Assembly: GCF_040537815.1 (NCBI RefSeq)
Contig: NZ_JBEWSZ010000002.1
Span: 558,001 to 622,000, forward strand
DNA: 64,000 bases
DNA from: Mesorhizobium shangrilense
Lineage (GTDB): Bacteria > Pseudomonadota > Alphaproteobacteria > Rhizobiales > Rhizobiaceae
Direction of reading: 5' to 3'
This document shows positions 47,880 to 58,025 of the stretch, in pieces. Made by a program: the position numbers and the translations under genes. Below the pieces are notes generated by a model. It was not told the origin of the DNA. It saw nothing but the letters and a program-made list of their open reading frames with translations, and did not search any database. Position 1 is the stretch's first letter. Each line of letters starts with the position of its first letter.

Positions 47880-48869
47880 TCAATTCTTGTGGGCGCTGGT
47901 ATAACCAAACGTCCGACGCTCCATCAGCCTCTCCGCTTCCGCCATCACCTCCGCCGGCGTCACCTGCGCCCCGGGCGCGGCCAGCAGCGTCGATGCGTAG
48001 GGCCCGCGCGGGCCGGTGAGACCGGGCTCGGTCGCCAGGAACACCGCAACCGTCGGCAGACCGAAGGCGCTGGCGAGATGGGTCAGGCCGGTGTCGGCGC
48101 CGATCACCAGCGTCGAGCGGCCGATGATCGCGGCGACCGCGGAAAGCGATGATTTCGGCACCAAGACCGTTTGCGGAACGGCTCCGGCGATCGCTTCGGC
48201 AACCATCTTTTCGCGTTCGTTCGACCAGGTGGTGACCGGAATCATTCCCCGCTCAACCAAAAGACGGGCTGTTGCGATCCAGTCTTCGGCCGGCCATTTC
48301 TTGTCCTCGCGGCTGGTGCCGTGCAGCAGGAAGGCGGTCTTGCCATCGATCTCAGCGCCATGGCCTGATGGCGGGGTGATGCCGGAATCCAGCTTCGAAA
48401 GATCAGGCTCGTAGCCGAGCGCCAGCCCGAACAAGCGCCGCGTGCGTTCGATGGCGTGCAGGTCGCGCGGCACGCCGTAGCGGTGGTCGTAGAACAGCGC
48501 GGCCTTGGGTTCGCGCGCGCTCGACCGGTCGAAGCCGGCGATAGGTGCCGCCGCCTGCTTCGCCACCACGGCGGACTTCAGCAGGCCCTGCGCATCGATG
48601 ACCAGATCGTAATGGCAGTCGCGCAGGGAATGGCGCAAGTGAGCCGCCTGGCGCCATGTGCTGCGATCGAACAGGTTCTTGCGCCAGCGCCTGATGGCGA
48701 CGGTGTGGATGGTGCCGATCGCCGGATGCAAGGCCACGATGCCGGCGAACGCCTCTTCAACGCACCAGTCGAAGAACACGTCCGGCCGCTTGTGGCTGGC
48801 ATCCTCCACCGCTGGAAACGTGTGGATGACATCGCCCATCGAGGATGTCTTGACGATGAGGACCTTCAT
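47880..48869 (-). CDS. waaC: LPS heptosyltransferase I
   Basis: A 329-residue GT9 enzyme: [20 protein letters not shown] at the start, donor-site FLLHGTSREDKKWPAEDWIA, and VIGADTGLTHLASAFGLPTV near the end. It should transfer the first heptose to Kdo of the LPS inner core. Third gene of hldD-waaF-waaC; its start overlaps the end of waaF by four bases. Confidence 0.92.
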   Translation of the reverse strand: MKVLIVKTSSMGDVIHTFPAVEDASHKRPDVFFDWCVEEAFAGIVALHPAIGTIHTVAIRRWRKNLFDRSTWRQAAHLRHSLRDCHYDLVIDAQGLLKSAVVAKQAAAPIAGFDRSSAREPKAALFYDHRYGVPRDLHAIERTRRLFGLALGYEPDLSKLDSGITPPSGHGAEIDGKTAFLLHGTSREDKKWPAEDWIATARLLVERGMIPVTTWSNEREKMVAEAIAGAVPQTVLVPKSSLSAVAAIIGRSTLVIGADTGLTHLASAFGLPTVAVFLATEPGLTGPRGPYASTLLAAPGAQVTPAEVMAEAERLMERRTFGYTSAHKN

Positions 48870-49873
48870 GCCGTTGCCGGGACTTCCAGCAATCGATCGG
48901 CAGCGGCCGCGACCTGCGCCACCTCGAGCGTTTTCAGGCAGTTGAGGTGGCCGAGCGGGCAGACCTTCTTGTGGCAGGGCGAACAGGACAGACCAAGCCA
49001 GACCAACTCGCGCCGTTCAGCCAGAGGCGGCGTGTTCTGTGGCGAGGTCGAGCCGTAGACGGCGACGATCGGCGTGCCGACGGCGGCGGCGACATGCATC
49101 AGGCCGCTGTCGTTGGATACTGCCAGCCTGGCTGCCCCGATCAGGTCGATGGCGTCTTCCAGGCGCGTCTGGCCGGCAAGGTCGACGACACCCGGTGCAA
49201 GGGCAGCAATTTCCGTCGTCACGTCGCGGTCGTTCTTCGACCCGAACAGCGCGATCTTGAACCCCTTGGCCATGAAATCGCGGGCAAGGCCGGCATAGCT
49301 TTCGCTTGGCCAGCGCTTGGCCGGGCCGAACTCTGCACCCGGCATGAGCGCTACGAATTTTCCCGCCTGCAGTCCGAAGCGGTCGAGCAGCGCTGCCTGT
49401 TTTTCGGCATCGATGGAAAGCCTGGGCGCGCGAAACGTGCCACCCTGGGCGAGGCCGAAATAGGCCTGCGCGGTGCGCCGCTTCACGGCGTCGGGCAGCG
49501 GCACGATGTCGGTCAAAAGGCCGTAACGCATTTCCCGGAGGTTGCCGACACGGCGGGGAATGCGGGCAAAGAACGGAATCAGCGCCGACTTCCAGCTTCC
49601 CGGCAGGATATAGGCCATGTCGTAGCGGCCGCGCAGCAGGCGGCCGAAGCGGCGGCGATGGGTAAATTCGAGCGCGCCGGGTTTCAGCGGAAAGTCGATC
49701 TGCTGGCGTATCTCGGGCATGCGCTTGACCAGCGGCGCGGCCCAGGCCGGCGCCAGCACATCGATCGCGGCATTGGGATGCAGTTGCTTCAGCGCCGAAA
49801 ACAGGCACTGCGCCATCACCATGTCGCCCACCCAGCGTGGACCGATCACGAGGATCGTGGGGCTCTCAGCCAT
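48866..49873 (-). CDS. waaF: LPS heptosyltransferase II
   Basis: A 335-residue GT9 enzyme: [60 protein letters not shown] and the Cys-containing [17 protein letters not shown] typical of WaaF. It adds the second core heptose. Its start lies 28 bases inside the end of hldD. Confidence 0.93.
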   Translation of the reverse strand: MAESPTILVIGPRWVGDMVMAQCLFSALKQLHPNAAIDVLAPAWAAPLVKRMPEIRQQIDFPLKPGALEFTHRRRFGRLLRGRYDMAYILPGSWKSALIPFFARIPRRVGNLREMRYGLLTDIVPLPDAVKRRTAQAYFGLAQGGTFRAPRLSIDAEKQAALLDRFGLQAGKFVALMPGAEFGPAKRWPSESYAGLARDFMAKGFKIALFGSKNDRDVTTEIAALAPGVVDLAGQTRLEDAIDLIGAARLAVSNDSGLMHVAAAVGTPIVAVYGSTSPQNTPPLAERRELVWLGLSCSPCHKKVCPLGHLNCLKTLEVAQVAAAADRLLEVPATA

Positions 49874-50796
49874 TCGACATAGTCTCTGACACCGGTTTCG
49901 ACCGTCCGGAATTGGCCATTATAGCCGGCTGCGCGCAATCGCGACATATCAGCTTGCGTGAAACTCTGGTAGCTGCCCTTGAGATGATCGGGGAATTCGA
50001 TGAACTCGATCTCGCCCTTGCCCAGCGTATCGATGACGGTTTCGGCGATAGCGCGAAAAGGCTGGGCGCGGCCGGTGCCACAGTTGAAGATGCCGCTCAG
50101 CTCTCGTTTCCACAGCCACAGATTGACGTCGGCGACATCGCCGACATGGATGAAGTCACGGCTCTGCTCGCCGGGTCCAAAGCCGTCATAGGCACCGAAC
50201 AGTTTCGGGTTCTCGCCCCGCTCGACCTGGTTGAACAGATGGAAGGCGACGGAGGCCATGGCGCCCTTGTGCGCCTCGCGCGGTCCATAGACGTTGAAGT
50301 AGCGCAGGCCTGCCACCGGCGAATGGTCGGTGTCGAAGACGGTGCGGCGGACATAGTCGTCGAACAGTTTCTTGGAATAGGCATAGACGTTGAGTGGCCG
50401 CTCAAGCGCGGGTTCCTCGCGGAATTCCGAGCCGCCACCGTAGACGGAGGCAGAGGAGGCGTAGTGGAAGGGCACGCGCAGCTTGAGGCACTCATGCAAC
50501 AGCCGCTTCGAATAGGCGTAGTTCACCTCCATCATGAACTTGCCGTTCCACTCCGTCGTGGTCGAGCAGGCGCCCTGGTGGAAGACAGCCTCGATGCGGC
50601 CAAGCCCGCCAGCTTCCAGAGTGGCCAGGAAATCATCCTTGTCGAGATAATCGGCGATCCTGAGATCGGCGAGGTTGGCGATCTTATGGCCGTCGGTCAG
50701 ATCGTCGACGACGAGGATGTCGTCATGGCCTTCGGCATTGAGCGCGGCGACGATGTTGGAGCCGATCATGCCGGCGCCGCCCGTGACGATGATCAT
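49846..50796 (-). CDS. hldD: ADP-L-glycero-D-manno-heptose 6-epimerase
   Basis: A 316-residue SDR: NAD loop [30 protein letters not shown], and catalytic [33 protein letters not shown] follows as in HldD. It epimerises ADP-D,D-heptose to ADP-L,D-heptose. First gene of the minus-strand LPS operon. Confidence 0.95.
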   Translation of the reverse strand: MIIVTGGAGMIGSNIVAALNAEGHDDILVVDDLTDGHKIANLADLRIADYLDKDDFLATLEAGGLGRIEAVFHQGACSTTTEWNGKFMMEVNYAYSKRLLHECLKLRVPFHYASSASVYGGGSEFREEPALERPLNVYAYSKKLFDDYVRRTVFDTDHSPVAGLRYFNVYGPREAHKGAMASVAFHLFNQVERGENPKLFGAYDGFGPGEQSRDFIHVGDVADVNLWLWKRELSGIFNCGTGRAQPFRAIAETVIDTLGKGEIEFIEFPDHLKGSYQSFTQADMSRLRAAGYNGQFRTVETGVRDYVEWLRAPRSS

Positions 50797-50969
50797 GTTG
50801 TTGGCCTTGATGCTCGTTTCGCTTGCCGATTCCGGCCCTTATAAGGGAGCTATACAGGGCTGTCGACAAAACAGCTTGTCGAGAGCGGTGCGGGCCAGCC
50901 ACAGTGGCGCCGCAAAGCTCTCGTTTCAGTCGGTTCGCGCCGCTTGGCGCATCGTGGGGGGATAAAACA

Positions 50970-51602
50970 ATGCCGTCGACCGAACTGCTGATCGCGTTTT
51001 TCGCCACCACGGCGATCTTCGCCTATATTCCGGGTCCTGCCATGCTCTATGCGGCCGCGCAGACGATGGCGCGCGGCCGCTGGTCCGGACTGACGGCCGC
51101 CCTTGGTATTCATCTGGGCGGCTATGTGCATGTCTTTGCCGCCGCAGCCGGCCTGTCGGTGCTGTTTCATGCCGTGCCGACGCTCTACATGGCGGTCAAG
51201 CTTGTCGGCGCGCTCTATCTGATCTGGCTGGGCGTTTCCCTGTTCCGCAAGCGCGTGGAGGGTGACACGACGCTGCCCACGATCGAGCGCAAGTCGGCGC
51301 GCCGCGCCTTTTTCGAGAGCATCACCGTCGAGGTGCTCAACCCCAAGACGGCAATCTTCTTCATGGCGTTCCTGCCGCAGTTCATCGACGCTTCGGCGGC
51401 GTTGCCGGTCTGGCTGCAATTCGTCGTGCTGGGAACGATCGTCAACCTGATGTTCTCCTCGGCCGACATCGTCTGCGTGTTCCTGGCTGGTGCCGTGATC
51501 GGCCGGCTGCGGCGTTCAAGCCGCGCGCAACGCCTGATGCAGCGGGCGGGCGGTGCCGTGCTGGTCGGACTGGGCGTCCACGTGGCCTTGCAGAAGAGCT
51601 GA
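50970..51602 (+). CDS. LysE-family amino-acid exporter
   Basis: A 210-residue membrane protein with about six helices: MPSTELLIAFFATTAIFAYI PGPAM (the LysE/RhtB PGP motif), then GLTAALGIHLGGYVHVFAA and VEVLNPKTAIFFMAFLPQFI. Exports amino acids or related solutes. It lies between the two divergent heptose operons and is probably unrelated to them in function. ATG 50970 follows gggggat. Confidence 0.92.
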   Translation: MPSTELLIAFFATTAIFAYIPGPAMLYAAAQTMARGRWSGLTAALGIHLGGYVHVFAAAAGLSVLFHAVPTLYMAVKLVGALYLIWLGVSLFRKRVEGDTTLPTIERKSARRAFFESITVEVLNPKTAIFFMAFLPQFIDASAALPVWLQFVVLGTIVNLMFSSADIVCVFLAGAVIGRLRRSSRAQRLMQRAGGAVLVGLGVHVALQKS

Positions 51603-51755
51603 CCATTCGGGGCGGGGGTATGTGCCGGCGTTGCGCTGCGTGGATTTGCGGTATATCGGCTTCGCCATGAACGATCAGGGCCATGAACGATCCGGCCCGT
51701 CGACAATAATGACCCATATGATTGAGATCGGCCTTATCAGCGCGTTGCCAGTGAC

Positions 51756-53246
51756 ATGATCAAGCACAATCCGCCTTCTCCCGAACCCTTGCACCGCGCC
51801 ATCGCGCGGTTCGGCCAGGCCACCGTGCTGGTGGTCGGCGATTTCATCCTCGACCGCTTCGTCAACGGCGTCATCGAGCGGATCTCGCCGGAAGCGCCGA
51901 TTCCCGTCCTGCACGGGCGCGGCGAAATGTCTGCCATGGGCGGCGCCGGCAATGTGGTCTGCAACATCGTCTCGCTGGGGGCCAGGGCCATTCCGGTGTC
52001 GGCGATCGGCGCCGACCATGCCGGAGACAATCTGATGCGCATGCTGAGCGAGCTTGGCGTCGACACGGCCGGCCTGTCGCAGGATCGCGGTCGCATGACT
52101 TCGTCGAAGAGCCGCTTCAGCGCGCTCAACCAGCAGGTGCTGCGTTTCGACGAAGAAGAGATCAAGCCGCTGGGTGCCACCGAGCGGGCGGGGCTGATCC
52201 GGCATTTCCGCGACGCGCTGGAACACGCCGACATCGTCATCCTGTCCGACTACGGCAAGGGCATATTGCTCGACGGCGTCGCCGCCGAACTGATCGCGAT
52301 CTGCCGTGATGCGGGCAAGCCGGTGCTGGTCGACCCGAAGGGCCGCGACTACGGCCGCTATGCCGGTGCCACCGCCATCACTCCCAACCGCAAGGAACTC
52401 GGCGAGGCTGTCGGCCGCGCGGTGTTTTCCGATGACGAGATCGTGGCGGCCGCGCGCGAGTTGATCGCAGGGCACGGTTTCGAGTTCGTGGTCGCGACGC
52501 GCAGCGAAAAGGGCATGAGCGTCGTCGGCGCGGATGATGCCCGCCATATCGCCACGCAGGCGCGCGAAGTGTTCGATGTTTCGGGCGCCGGCGACACGGT
52601 GATCGCGAGCTTCGCGCTGGCGCTCGCCGCCGGCGCCGACCGCGTCGCGGCGGCTTCCATAGCCAATGCCGCCGGTGGCGTCGTCGTGGGCAAGCGCGGC
52701 ACCGCGCGGCTGACGGTCGAGGAACTGACTGGCGCGCTGTTCCGCTCGCACGGACCGACCGTCCACAAGGACGCCATCCTCGACGCGTCGGCTGCCGCAC
52801 GGATGGTTGCGGCATGGAAGGAAGAGGGCCTCAGCGTCGGCTTCACCAATGGCTGTTTCGACATCCTGCATGCCGGCCATGTCAGCCTGCTGCACGCGGC
52901 GCGCAGCCAGTGCGACCGGCTGGTGCTCGGCCTCAACAGCGATGCTTCGGTGCGCCGGCTGAAAGGGCCGAGCCGCCCGGTCAACGACCAGCATGACCGC
53001 GCCTGCGTGCTCGCCGCCCTTGCATCGGTCGATGCGGTGGTGGTTTTCGAGGAAGACACGCCGCTGGCGTTGATCGAGGCCCTGCTGCCCGACATACTGG
53101 TGAAGGGCGCGGACTATACGATCGACACGGTTGTCGGCGCCGATGTGGTGCAGAAGGCCGGCGGGCGCGTCGTGCTGGTCGATCTCGTCGCCGGCAAAAG
53201 CACGACTGGCACCATCGGCAAATTGCGCGCCACCGGAAGCAATTGA
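51756..53246 (+). CDS. hldE: bifunctional heptose-7-phosphate kinase / heptose-1-phosphate adenylyltransferase
   Basis: A 496-residue HldE: N-terminal PfkB-type kinase (VLVVGDFILDRFVNGVIERI; GGAGNV; FDVSGAGDTVIASFALALAA with the catalytic GAGD) and C-terminal nucleotidyltransferase (VGFTNGCFDILHAGHVSLLH with HxGH; IVKGADYTIDTVVGADVVQK-like region). Both activities of E. coli HldE are present at the expected length. First gene of hldE-gmhA-gmhB. Confidence 0.96.
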   Translation: MIKHNPPSPEPLHRAIARFGQATVLVVGDFILDRFVNGVIERISPEAPIPVLHGRGEMSAMGGAGNVVCNIVSLGARAIPVSAIGADHAGDNLMRMLSELGVDTAGLSQDRGRMTSSKSRFSALNQQVLRFDEEEIKPLGATERAGLIRHFRDALEHADIVILSDYGKGILLDGVAAELIAICRDAGKPVLVDPKGRDYGRYAGATAITPNRKELGEAVGRAVFSDDEIVAAARELIAGHGFEFVVATRSEKGMSVVGADDARHIATQAREVFDVSGAGDTVIASFALALAAGADRVAAASIANAAGGVVVGKRGTARLTVEELTGALFRSHGPTVHKDAILDASAAARMVAAWKEEGLSVGFTNGCFDILHAGHVSLLHAARSQCDRLVLGLNSDASVRRLKGPSRPVNDQHDRACVLAALASVDAVVVFEEDTPLALIEALLPDILVKGADYTIDTVVGADVVQKAGGRVVLVDLVAGKSTTGTIGKLRATGSN

Positions 53247-53253
53247 GGATTTC

Positions 53254-53826
53254 ATGTCTGAACTGAATGACTATCTGGTCCGCTCGGCGGCCGCCATCAC
53301 AGCCATGGTCGAGCGCGACCTGACCAGCGAGATGGAGCGGGCGGCGGACGCCGTGGTGACGGCTCTTTCGCAAGGCAAGGCTTTCCTGATCGCCGGCAAT
53401 GGCGGCTCGGCCAGCGACGCCATCCACATCGCCGGCGAACTGGTCGGCCGCTTCCTCAAGGAGCGCAAGGCCTACAATGTCATCGCGCTGCCGGCCAATG
53501 CCGCGGTGCTGACCGCCTGGGGCAATGATTACGGCTTCGACACGGTGTTTTCGCGCCAGGTCGAGGCGCATGGCTCGGCTGGCGCGGTGCTCCTGGCGAT
53601 CTCGACCAGCGGCAATTCGCCGAGCATCCTGGCCGCCGCCGAGCAGGCGCGGATGATGGACATGACGGTGATCGGCCTGACCGGAGACACCGGCGGCAAG
53701 CTGAAGCCGCTGTGCGACATCCTGCTCAACGTGCCCTCGACCTCGACGCCGATCATCCAGCAGGGGCATCTGTGCCTCTATCACTATCTGTGCGAAGTGG
53801 TCGAAGCGCGCCTGAGCAATGCCTGA
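53254..53826 (+). CDS. gmhA: sedoheptulose-7-phosphate isomerase
   Basis: A 190-residue SIS-domain isomerase: FLIAGNGGSASDAIHIAGEL, VLLAISTSGNSPSILAAAEQ, and PIIQQGHLCLYHYLCEVVEA. It makes D-glycero-D-manno-heptose 7-phosphate, the HldE substrate. Starts seven bases after hldE and overlaps gmhB by eight bases. Confidence 0.95.
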   Translation: MSELNDYLVRSAAAITAMVERDLTSEMERAADAVVTALSQGKAFLIAGNGGSASDAIHIAGELVGRFLKERKAYNVIALPANAAVLTAWGNDYGFDTVFSRQVEAHGSAGAVLLAISTSGNSPSILAAAEQARMMDMTVIGLTGDTGGKLKPLCDILLNVPSTSTPIIQQGHLCLYHYLCEVVEARLSNA

Positions 53827-54460
53827 CAAGGACACCCCGCCGAGACCGTATCCGCTAGCGGAACCAGGGCTGTGGATCGAGCGGGTCGGCGAGCGGAGCT
53901 TTGCCGCCGGAACGCCGGCGCTGTTCCTCGATCGCGACGGCACCATCAACGTCGATACGGGCTATCCGGATGATCCGGAAAAGATGGTGCTGCTGGACAA
54001 CATCGTGCCGGCGATCGTGGCTGCCAACCGGCAGGGCATTCCCGTCATCATCGTCACCAACCAGTCGGGCATCGCGCGCGGCTATTTCGGCTGGGGTGAT
54101 TTCGCTGATGTCAACGGCCGCGTGCTCGACCTGCTGCGTGCCCGGGATGCATTCGTGGATATGGTCTTGGCCTGCGCCTACCACGAAGCGGGCGAGGGGC
54201 CGCTGGCGATCGCTGATCATCCGATGCGCAAGCCCAATCCTGGCATGCTGATCGAGGCGGCTAAGCGTCTCGGGCTTGATTTACAGCGTTCGCTGATCGT
54301 CGGCGACAAGCCGGCGGACATGGAAGCTGGCCGGCGGGCCGGGCTGTCGTGTGGCTGGCTGATGGACGGCGAGGCGAGAAGCGAATCCGGGTTCGAGGTG
54401 CTGCCACTGCGCGACCGCAAGGATCTGGAAGGACTGCTGGCCGCGGTCGAGGCGCTTTAG
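53819..54460 (+). CDS. gmhB: D-glycero-beta-D-manno-heptose 1,7-bisphosphate 7-phosphatase
   Basis: A 213-residue HAD-IIIA phosphatase: ALFLDRDGTINVDTGYPDDP (DxDGT motif), VIIVTNQSGIARGYFGWGDF, KPNPGML with the Lys, and IVGDKPADMEAGRRAG. Unlike E. coli GmhB, no typical CxH...CxC zinc loop is evident: the loop holds ACAYHEAGEG with a single Cys and His. Last gene of the plus-strand heptose operon. Confidence 0.92.
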   Translation: MPDKDTPPRPYPLAEPGLWIERVGERSFAAGTPALFLDRDGTINVDTGYPDDPEKMVLLDNIVPAIVAANRQGIPVIIVTNQSGIARGYFGWGDFADVNGRVLDLLRARDAFVDMVLACAYHEAGEGPLAIADHPMRKPNPGMLIEAAKRLGLDLQRSLIVGDKPADMEAGRRAGLSCGWLMDGEARSESGFEVLPLRDRKDLEGLLAAVEAL

Positions 54461-54546
54461 GCGGGCTTATTGCTGTTGGTCGACCAACAGATTCAAGGGA
54501 CGGCCCCATCCCCCTGGTTTCTATAGGGTTTCAGCAGTCCTGCCCA

Positions 54547-55023
54547 TCAAGCCTTGAACGCCACCAGTCCCTCGTCCTTGACGCGGCGAATGGTCAGCGC
54601 GGTACGCACCGTGTCGACGTTGGGCGTCGAGGTCAGTTCCTCGATGACGAAGGTCTGGAAGGCGCCGAGGTCGCTTGCCACGCAATGCAGCAGGAAATCG
54701 GATTCGCCCGACACCATCCAGGCGTCGCGCACGATCGGCCAGCCGCGCGTGCGCTCGGCGAAGGTGCGCAGCTCGGCGTCGGCCTGGTGATGCAGGCCGA
54801 CCAGGCAGAAGGCGACGACATCGAGACCCAGCGCCGGTGCGTCGAGCAAAGCGCGGTAGCCGCGGATGATGCCGCTTTCCTCCAGCCGCTTGACCCGGCG
54901 CAGGCATGGTGGTGCTGAAATACCGACGCGGCTCGACAGTTCGACATTGGTCATGCGTCCGTCGCCCTGAAGCTCGCGCAGGATCTTCCAGTCGATGGCG
55001 TCGAGGTCGGCTTTGAGCGGCAT
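54547..55023 (-). CDS. Lrp/AsnC-family regulator
   Basis: A 158-residue Lrp-type protein: helix-turn-helix LDAIDWKILRELQGDGRMTN, VELSSRVGISAPPCLRRVKR, LEESGIIRGYRALLDAPALG, then the RAM ligand domain. In relatives it is next to and divergent from trxB, as here. Converges with gmhB. Confidence 0.94.
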   Translation of the reverse strand: MPLKADLDAIDWKILRELQGDGRMTNVELSSRVGISAPPCLRRVKRLEESGIIRGYRALLDAPALGLDVVAFCLVGLHHQADAELRTFAERTRGWPIVRDAWMVSGESDFLLHCVASDLGAFQTFVIEELTSTPNVDTVRTALTIRRVKDEGLVAFKA

Positions 55024-55283
55024 AGGCGGCTTTCAGGCTGCGCGAAAGAATCTTTCGTGATTTTGTAATTAAACGACTTTTGTGGCGATGCCAGCCCTCA
55101 GTGATGCGATTTTGAGGCTGTAACGAAAGCGATTGTTCCGCGAATAGGCTGAGGAGGCGAAGCTTTCCGGGGACGACGGCCCGATCGTCTTGCTGGCGTT
55201 GCCGGCAACACTTACATTGTCGGCGATATCAGACGAGATTTTTCGCGCCACACTTCGCTGGCTGCTCTCCGCAGAGGCTCTAG

Positions 55284-56258
55284 ATGACCACCAAGCACGC
55301 TCCCGTTCTCATCATCGGTTCCGGCCCCGCCGGCTATACCGCGGCCGTGTACGCTGCACGCGCCATGCTGAAGCCGATGCTGGTCGCTGGCCTGCAGCAG
55401 GGCGGTCAGCTGATGATCACCACCGATGTCGAGAACTATCCGGGCTTCGCGGATCCGATCCAGGGTCCGTGGCTGATGGAGCAGATGCTGAAGCAGGCCG
55501 AGCATGTCGGCACCGACATCATCAACGACATCATCACCGAGGTCGACCTCAATGTGCGGCCGTTCCGCGCCAAGGGCGATTCCGGCACCACCTACACAGC
55601 CGACGCGCTCATCATCGCCACCGGTGCGCAGGCGAAATGGCTGGGCATCCCGACCGAACAGCACTTCATGGGTTTTGGCGTGTCGGCCTGCGCCACCTGC
55701 GACGGCTTCTTCTATCGCGGCAAGGATGTCGCGGTGATCGGCGGCGGCAATTCGGCGGTGGAGGAGGCGCTCTATCTGTCCAATCTCGCCAAGAGCGTGA
55801 CGGTCATCCATCGGCGCGGCGACTTCCGCGCCGAGCGTATCCTGCGCGAGCGGCTGCTCAAGAAGGACAATGTCCGCGTCATCTGGGACACGGTCATCGA
55901 CGAGATCACCGGCCGGCCCGGCAAGACGCCGCTGCCGCCTTCGGTCGAAGGGCTGAAGCTCAAGCATGTGGTGACCGGCGCCGAGTCGCACCTCAAGGTC
56001 GACGGCGTGTTCGTGGCGATCGGCCACGCGCCGGCGGTCGACCTGTTCGTCGGCAAGCTCAAGCAGAAGCCGAACGGCTACCTGTGGACGGCGCCGGATT
56101 CGACCCGCACCGACGTGCCCGGCGTGTTCGCAGCCGGTGATGTGACCGACGATATCTACCGCCAGGCGGTGACGGCGGCGGGGCTTGGCTGCATGGCCGC
56201 GCTGGAGGCGGAAAAGTATCTCGCTGGCATCGAGGTTCACCGCGAGGCGGCGGAGTGA
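55284..56258 (+). CDS. trxB: thioredoxin-disulfide reductase
   Basis: A 324-residue flavoenzyme: FAD loop IIGSGPAGYTAAVYAARAML, redox-active SACATCDGFFYRG (CxxC), NADPH loop VAVIGGGNSAVEEALYLSNL and GVFAAGDVTDDIYRQAVTAA. Reduces thioredoxin with NADPH. Upstream 260 bp is shared with the divergent Lrp gene; lsrB follows after 81 bases. Confidence 0.97.
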   Translation: MTTKHAPVLIIGSGPAGYTAAVYAARAMLKPMLVAGLQQGGQLMITTDVENYPGFADPIQGPWLMEQMLKQAEHVGTDIINDIITEVDLNVRPFRAKGDSGTTYTADALIIATGAQAKWLGIPTEQHFMGFGVSACATCDGFFYRGKDVAVIGGGNSAVEEALYLSNLAKSVTVIHRRGDFRAERILRERLLKKDNVRVIWDTVIDEITGRPGKTPLPPSVEGLKLKHVVTGAESHLKVDGVFVAIGHAPAVDLFVGKLKQKPNGYLWTAPDSTRTDVPGVFAAGDVTDDIYRQAVTAAGLGCMAALEAEKYLAGIEVHREAAE

Positions 56259-56339
56259 ATTTGTTCAAAAAACGGCTGAACAACGCCGTGTAAAAGCCTG
56301 ATTTTTCATTCAGACGCCAAAAACAGAACGAGGGGTATC

Positions 56340-57236
56340 ATGGCGTTGGACTGGGACAAGCTACGCGTGTTTCACGCTGCGGCGGAGGCGGGGTCGTTTA
56401 CCCATGCCGCGGAGACATTGCATCTATCGCAATCGGCAATTTCGCGGCAGGTCAGCGCGCTTGAACATGATGTCGGCGTGCCGCTGTTCAATCGCCATGC
56501 GCGTGGCCTGGTGCTGACCGAACAGGGCGAGATGCTGTTTCGCACGGCGCATGACGTGCTGATGAAGCTCGAGACGATCAAGTCGCGGCTGACCGAAACC
56601 AAGGACCGTCCGTCGGGCGTGCTGCGCGTGACGACGACCGTGGGGCTCGGCGCCGGCTGGCTGACCGAGCGCGTGCAGGAATTCATCGAGCTCTATCCCG
56701 AAATCAGCCTGCAGCTGATCCTCGCCAATGAGGAACTCGACCTCACCATGCGCCAGGCCGATTGCGCCATCCGCCTGCGGCAGCCGCAACAGCCCGACCT
56801 GATCCAGCGCCGCTTGTTCACGGTGCACTTCCACCTCTACGCGGCTCCGTCCTATGTCGCCAAGCACGGCAAGCCGGCGTCGGTGGCCGAGTTGAAGAGC
56901 CATCGCATCGTCACCTTCGGCGTACCCGTGCCGACGCATCTGTCGGAACTGAACTGGCTGGAGACGGTCGGCGATTTCGACGGCGGACAGCGCGTGCCGA
57001 CGCTGCAGATCAATGACATATTGTCGATCAAGCGCGCGGTGCAGGGCGGGGCGGGCATCGCCATGTTGCCCGACTATGTGATCAGCAAGGATTCAGGCCT
57101 GGTGCAGTTGCTGCCGGAGACCGAAGTGCCGTCCTTCGACACCTATTTCGCCTATCCGGATGCAATGAAGAACCAGGCGAAGCTGCATGTCTTCCGGGAT
57201 TTCATTATTGCGAAGGCCAGAAGCTGGTCGTTCTAA
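56340..57236 (+). CDS. lsrB: LysR-family regulator LsrB/VtlR
   Basis: A 298-residue LysR protein: MALDWDKLRVFHAAAEAGSF, THAAETLHLSQSAISRQVSA, LEHDVGVPLFNRHARGLVLT. Position directly after trxB and the strong match to what I recall of Sinorhizobium LsrB and Brucella VtlR support the name. These regulators affect LPS/oxidative stress and sRNA abcR expression; AbcR-like RNAs are downstream here, at 58.0-58.4 kb. Confidence 0.88.
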   Translation: MALDWDKLRVFHAAAEAGSFTHAAETLHLSQSAISRQVSALEHDVGVPLFNRHARGLVLTEQGEMLFRTAHDVLMKLETIKSRLTETKDRPSGVLRVTTTVGLGAGWLTERVQEFIELYPEISLQLILANEELDLTMRQADCAIRLRQPQQPDLIQRRLFTVHFHLYAAPSYVAKHGKPASVAELKSHRIVTFGVPVPTHLSELNWLETVGDFDGGQRVPTLQINDILSIKRAVQGGAGIAMLPDYVISKDSGLVQLLPETEVPSFDTYFAYPDAMKNQAKLHVFRDFIIAKARSWSF

Positions 57237-57265
57237 CCCTGAAGTGCCGTAGCCGCCTTGTCAGA

Positions 57266-57762
57266 TCATCCCCGCCAGGGCGTCAGCCGAGGCAACCAGC
57301 CAGGCACGTTGCGGCGGTAAACATCGTATTCGGCGCCATAGCGACGGGCCAGCGTCGGCTCTTCGTAGAGCCTGACGAAGGACACGATGGCAGCGGCCGC
57401 GATCACGCCATAGGCGGCCAGCGTCCAGCTTGAAAAAAGCATGACCTGGCCGAGGATGATCGACAGCACGGCCACATACATCGGGTTGCGGACGTGGCGG
57501 TAGATGCCGCCGACGACCAGCCTTTCGGTCGGCGCCACGGGTGCCGGCGTGCCCAGGCCTTCAAGGGCAAAGCGGGCGAAGGCATGCAGTAGCATGGCCA
57601 CGGATACGACGATCAGCACCGCACCGACAGGCACAAGGCCGGGCAGTGTCGACAAGGCAGGCGATAGCCATCCATCAGCAGCCAGGGCACCAGGCCGGCA
57701 ACCACACCGGGCGCCGCAATGAAGAAGGCCGCACTGCCAGTAATCGCCGAAAATGGTCGCAT
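57266..57762 (-). pseudogene. isoprenylcysteine-carboxyl-methyltransferase-family gene with a frameshift
   Basis: The 3' frame (57266-57655) encodes the membrane methyltransferase body: GGIYRHVRNPMYVAVLSIIL, RLYEEPTLARRYGAEYDVYR. Its natural N-terminus is in another frame from ATG 57762 (MRPFSAITGSAAFFIAAPGV, VAGLVPWLLMDGYRLP) with AGGA nine bases upstream. The two join near 57650-57665 only if one base is added or two removed. Together they would give about 165 residues with four helices, normal for the ICMT/PEMT group. Either a decayed gene or a sequence error. Confidence 0.8.
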
Positions 57763-58025
57763 CGAGTGTTTTCCTGGTGATTGCCGTAGAAATGAACGCC
57801 TTCTGCTTGTTTACACGTCATTCCCGATTTTCGGCATTTTGGAGCGCGATGCGGGCTTCGACCGGCGATTTCGCGGAAAAATCAGCTCCCCGTGTACTCA
57901 TTTCGCCGTTTTTGCTGGTCCTATTGGGCCGATAGGCGGGTTGGACCACAGCCTATGTCTTTTTGCATGCGTGTGTTGCAAAATAGATGCTTGTTTCTTG
58001 GGCATGTTGAGCAGATATATAGATC

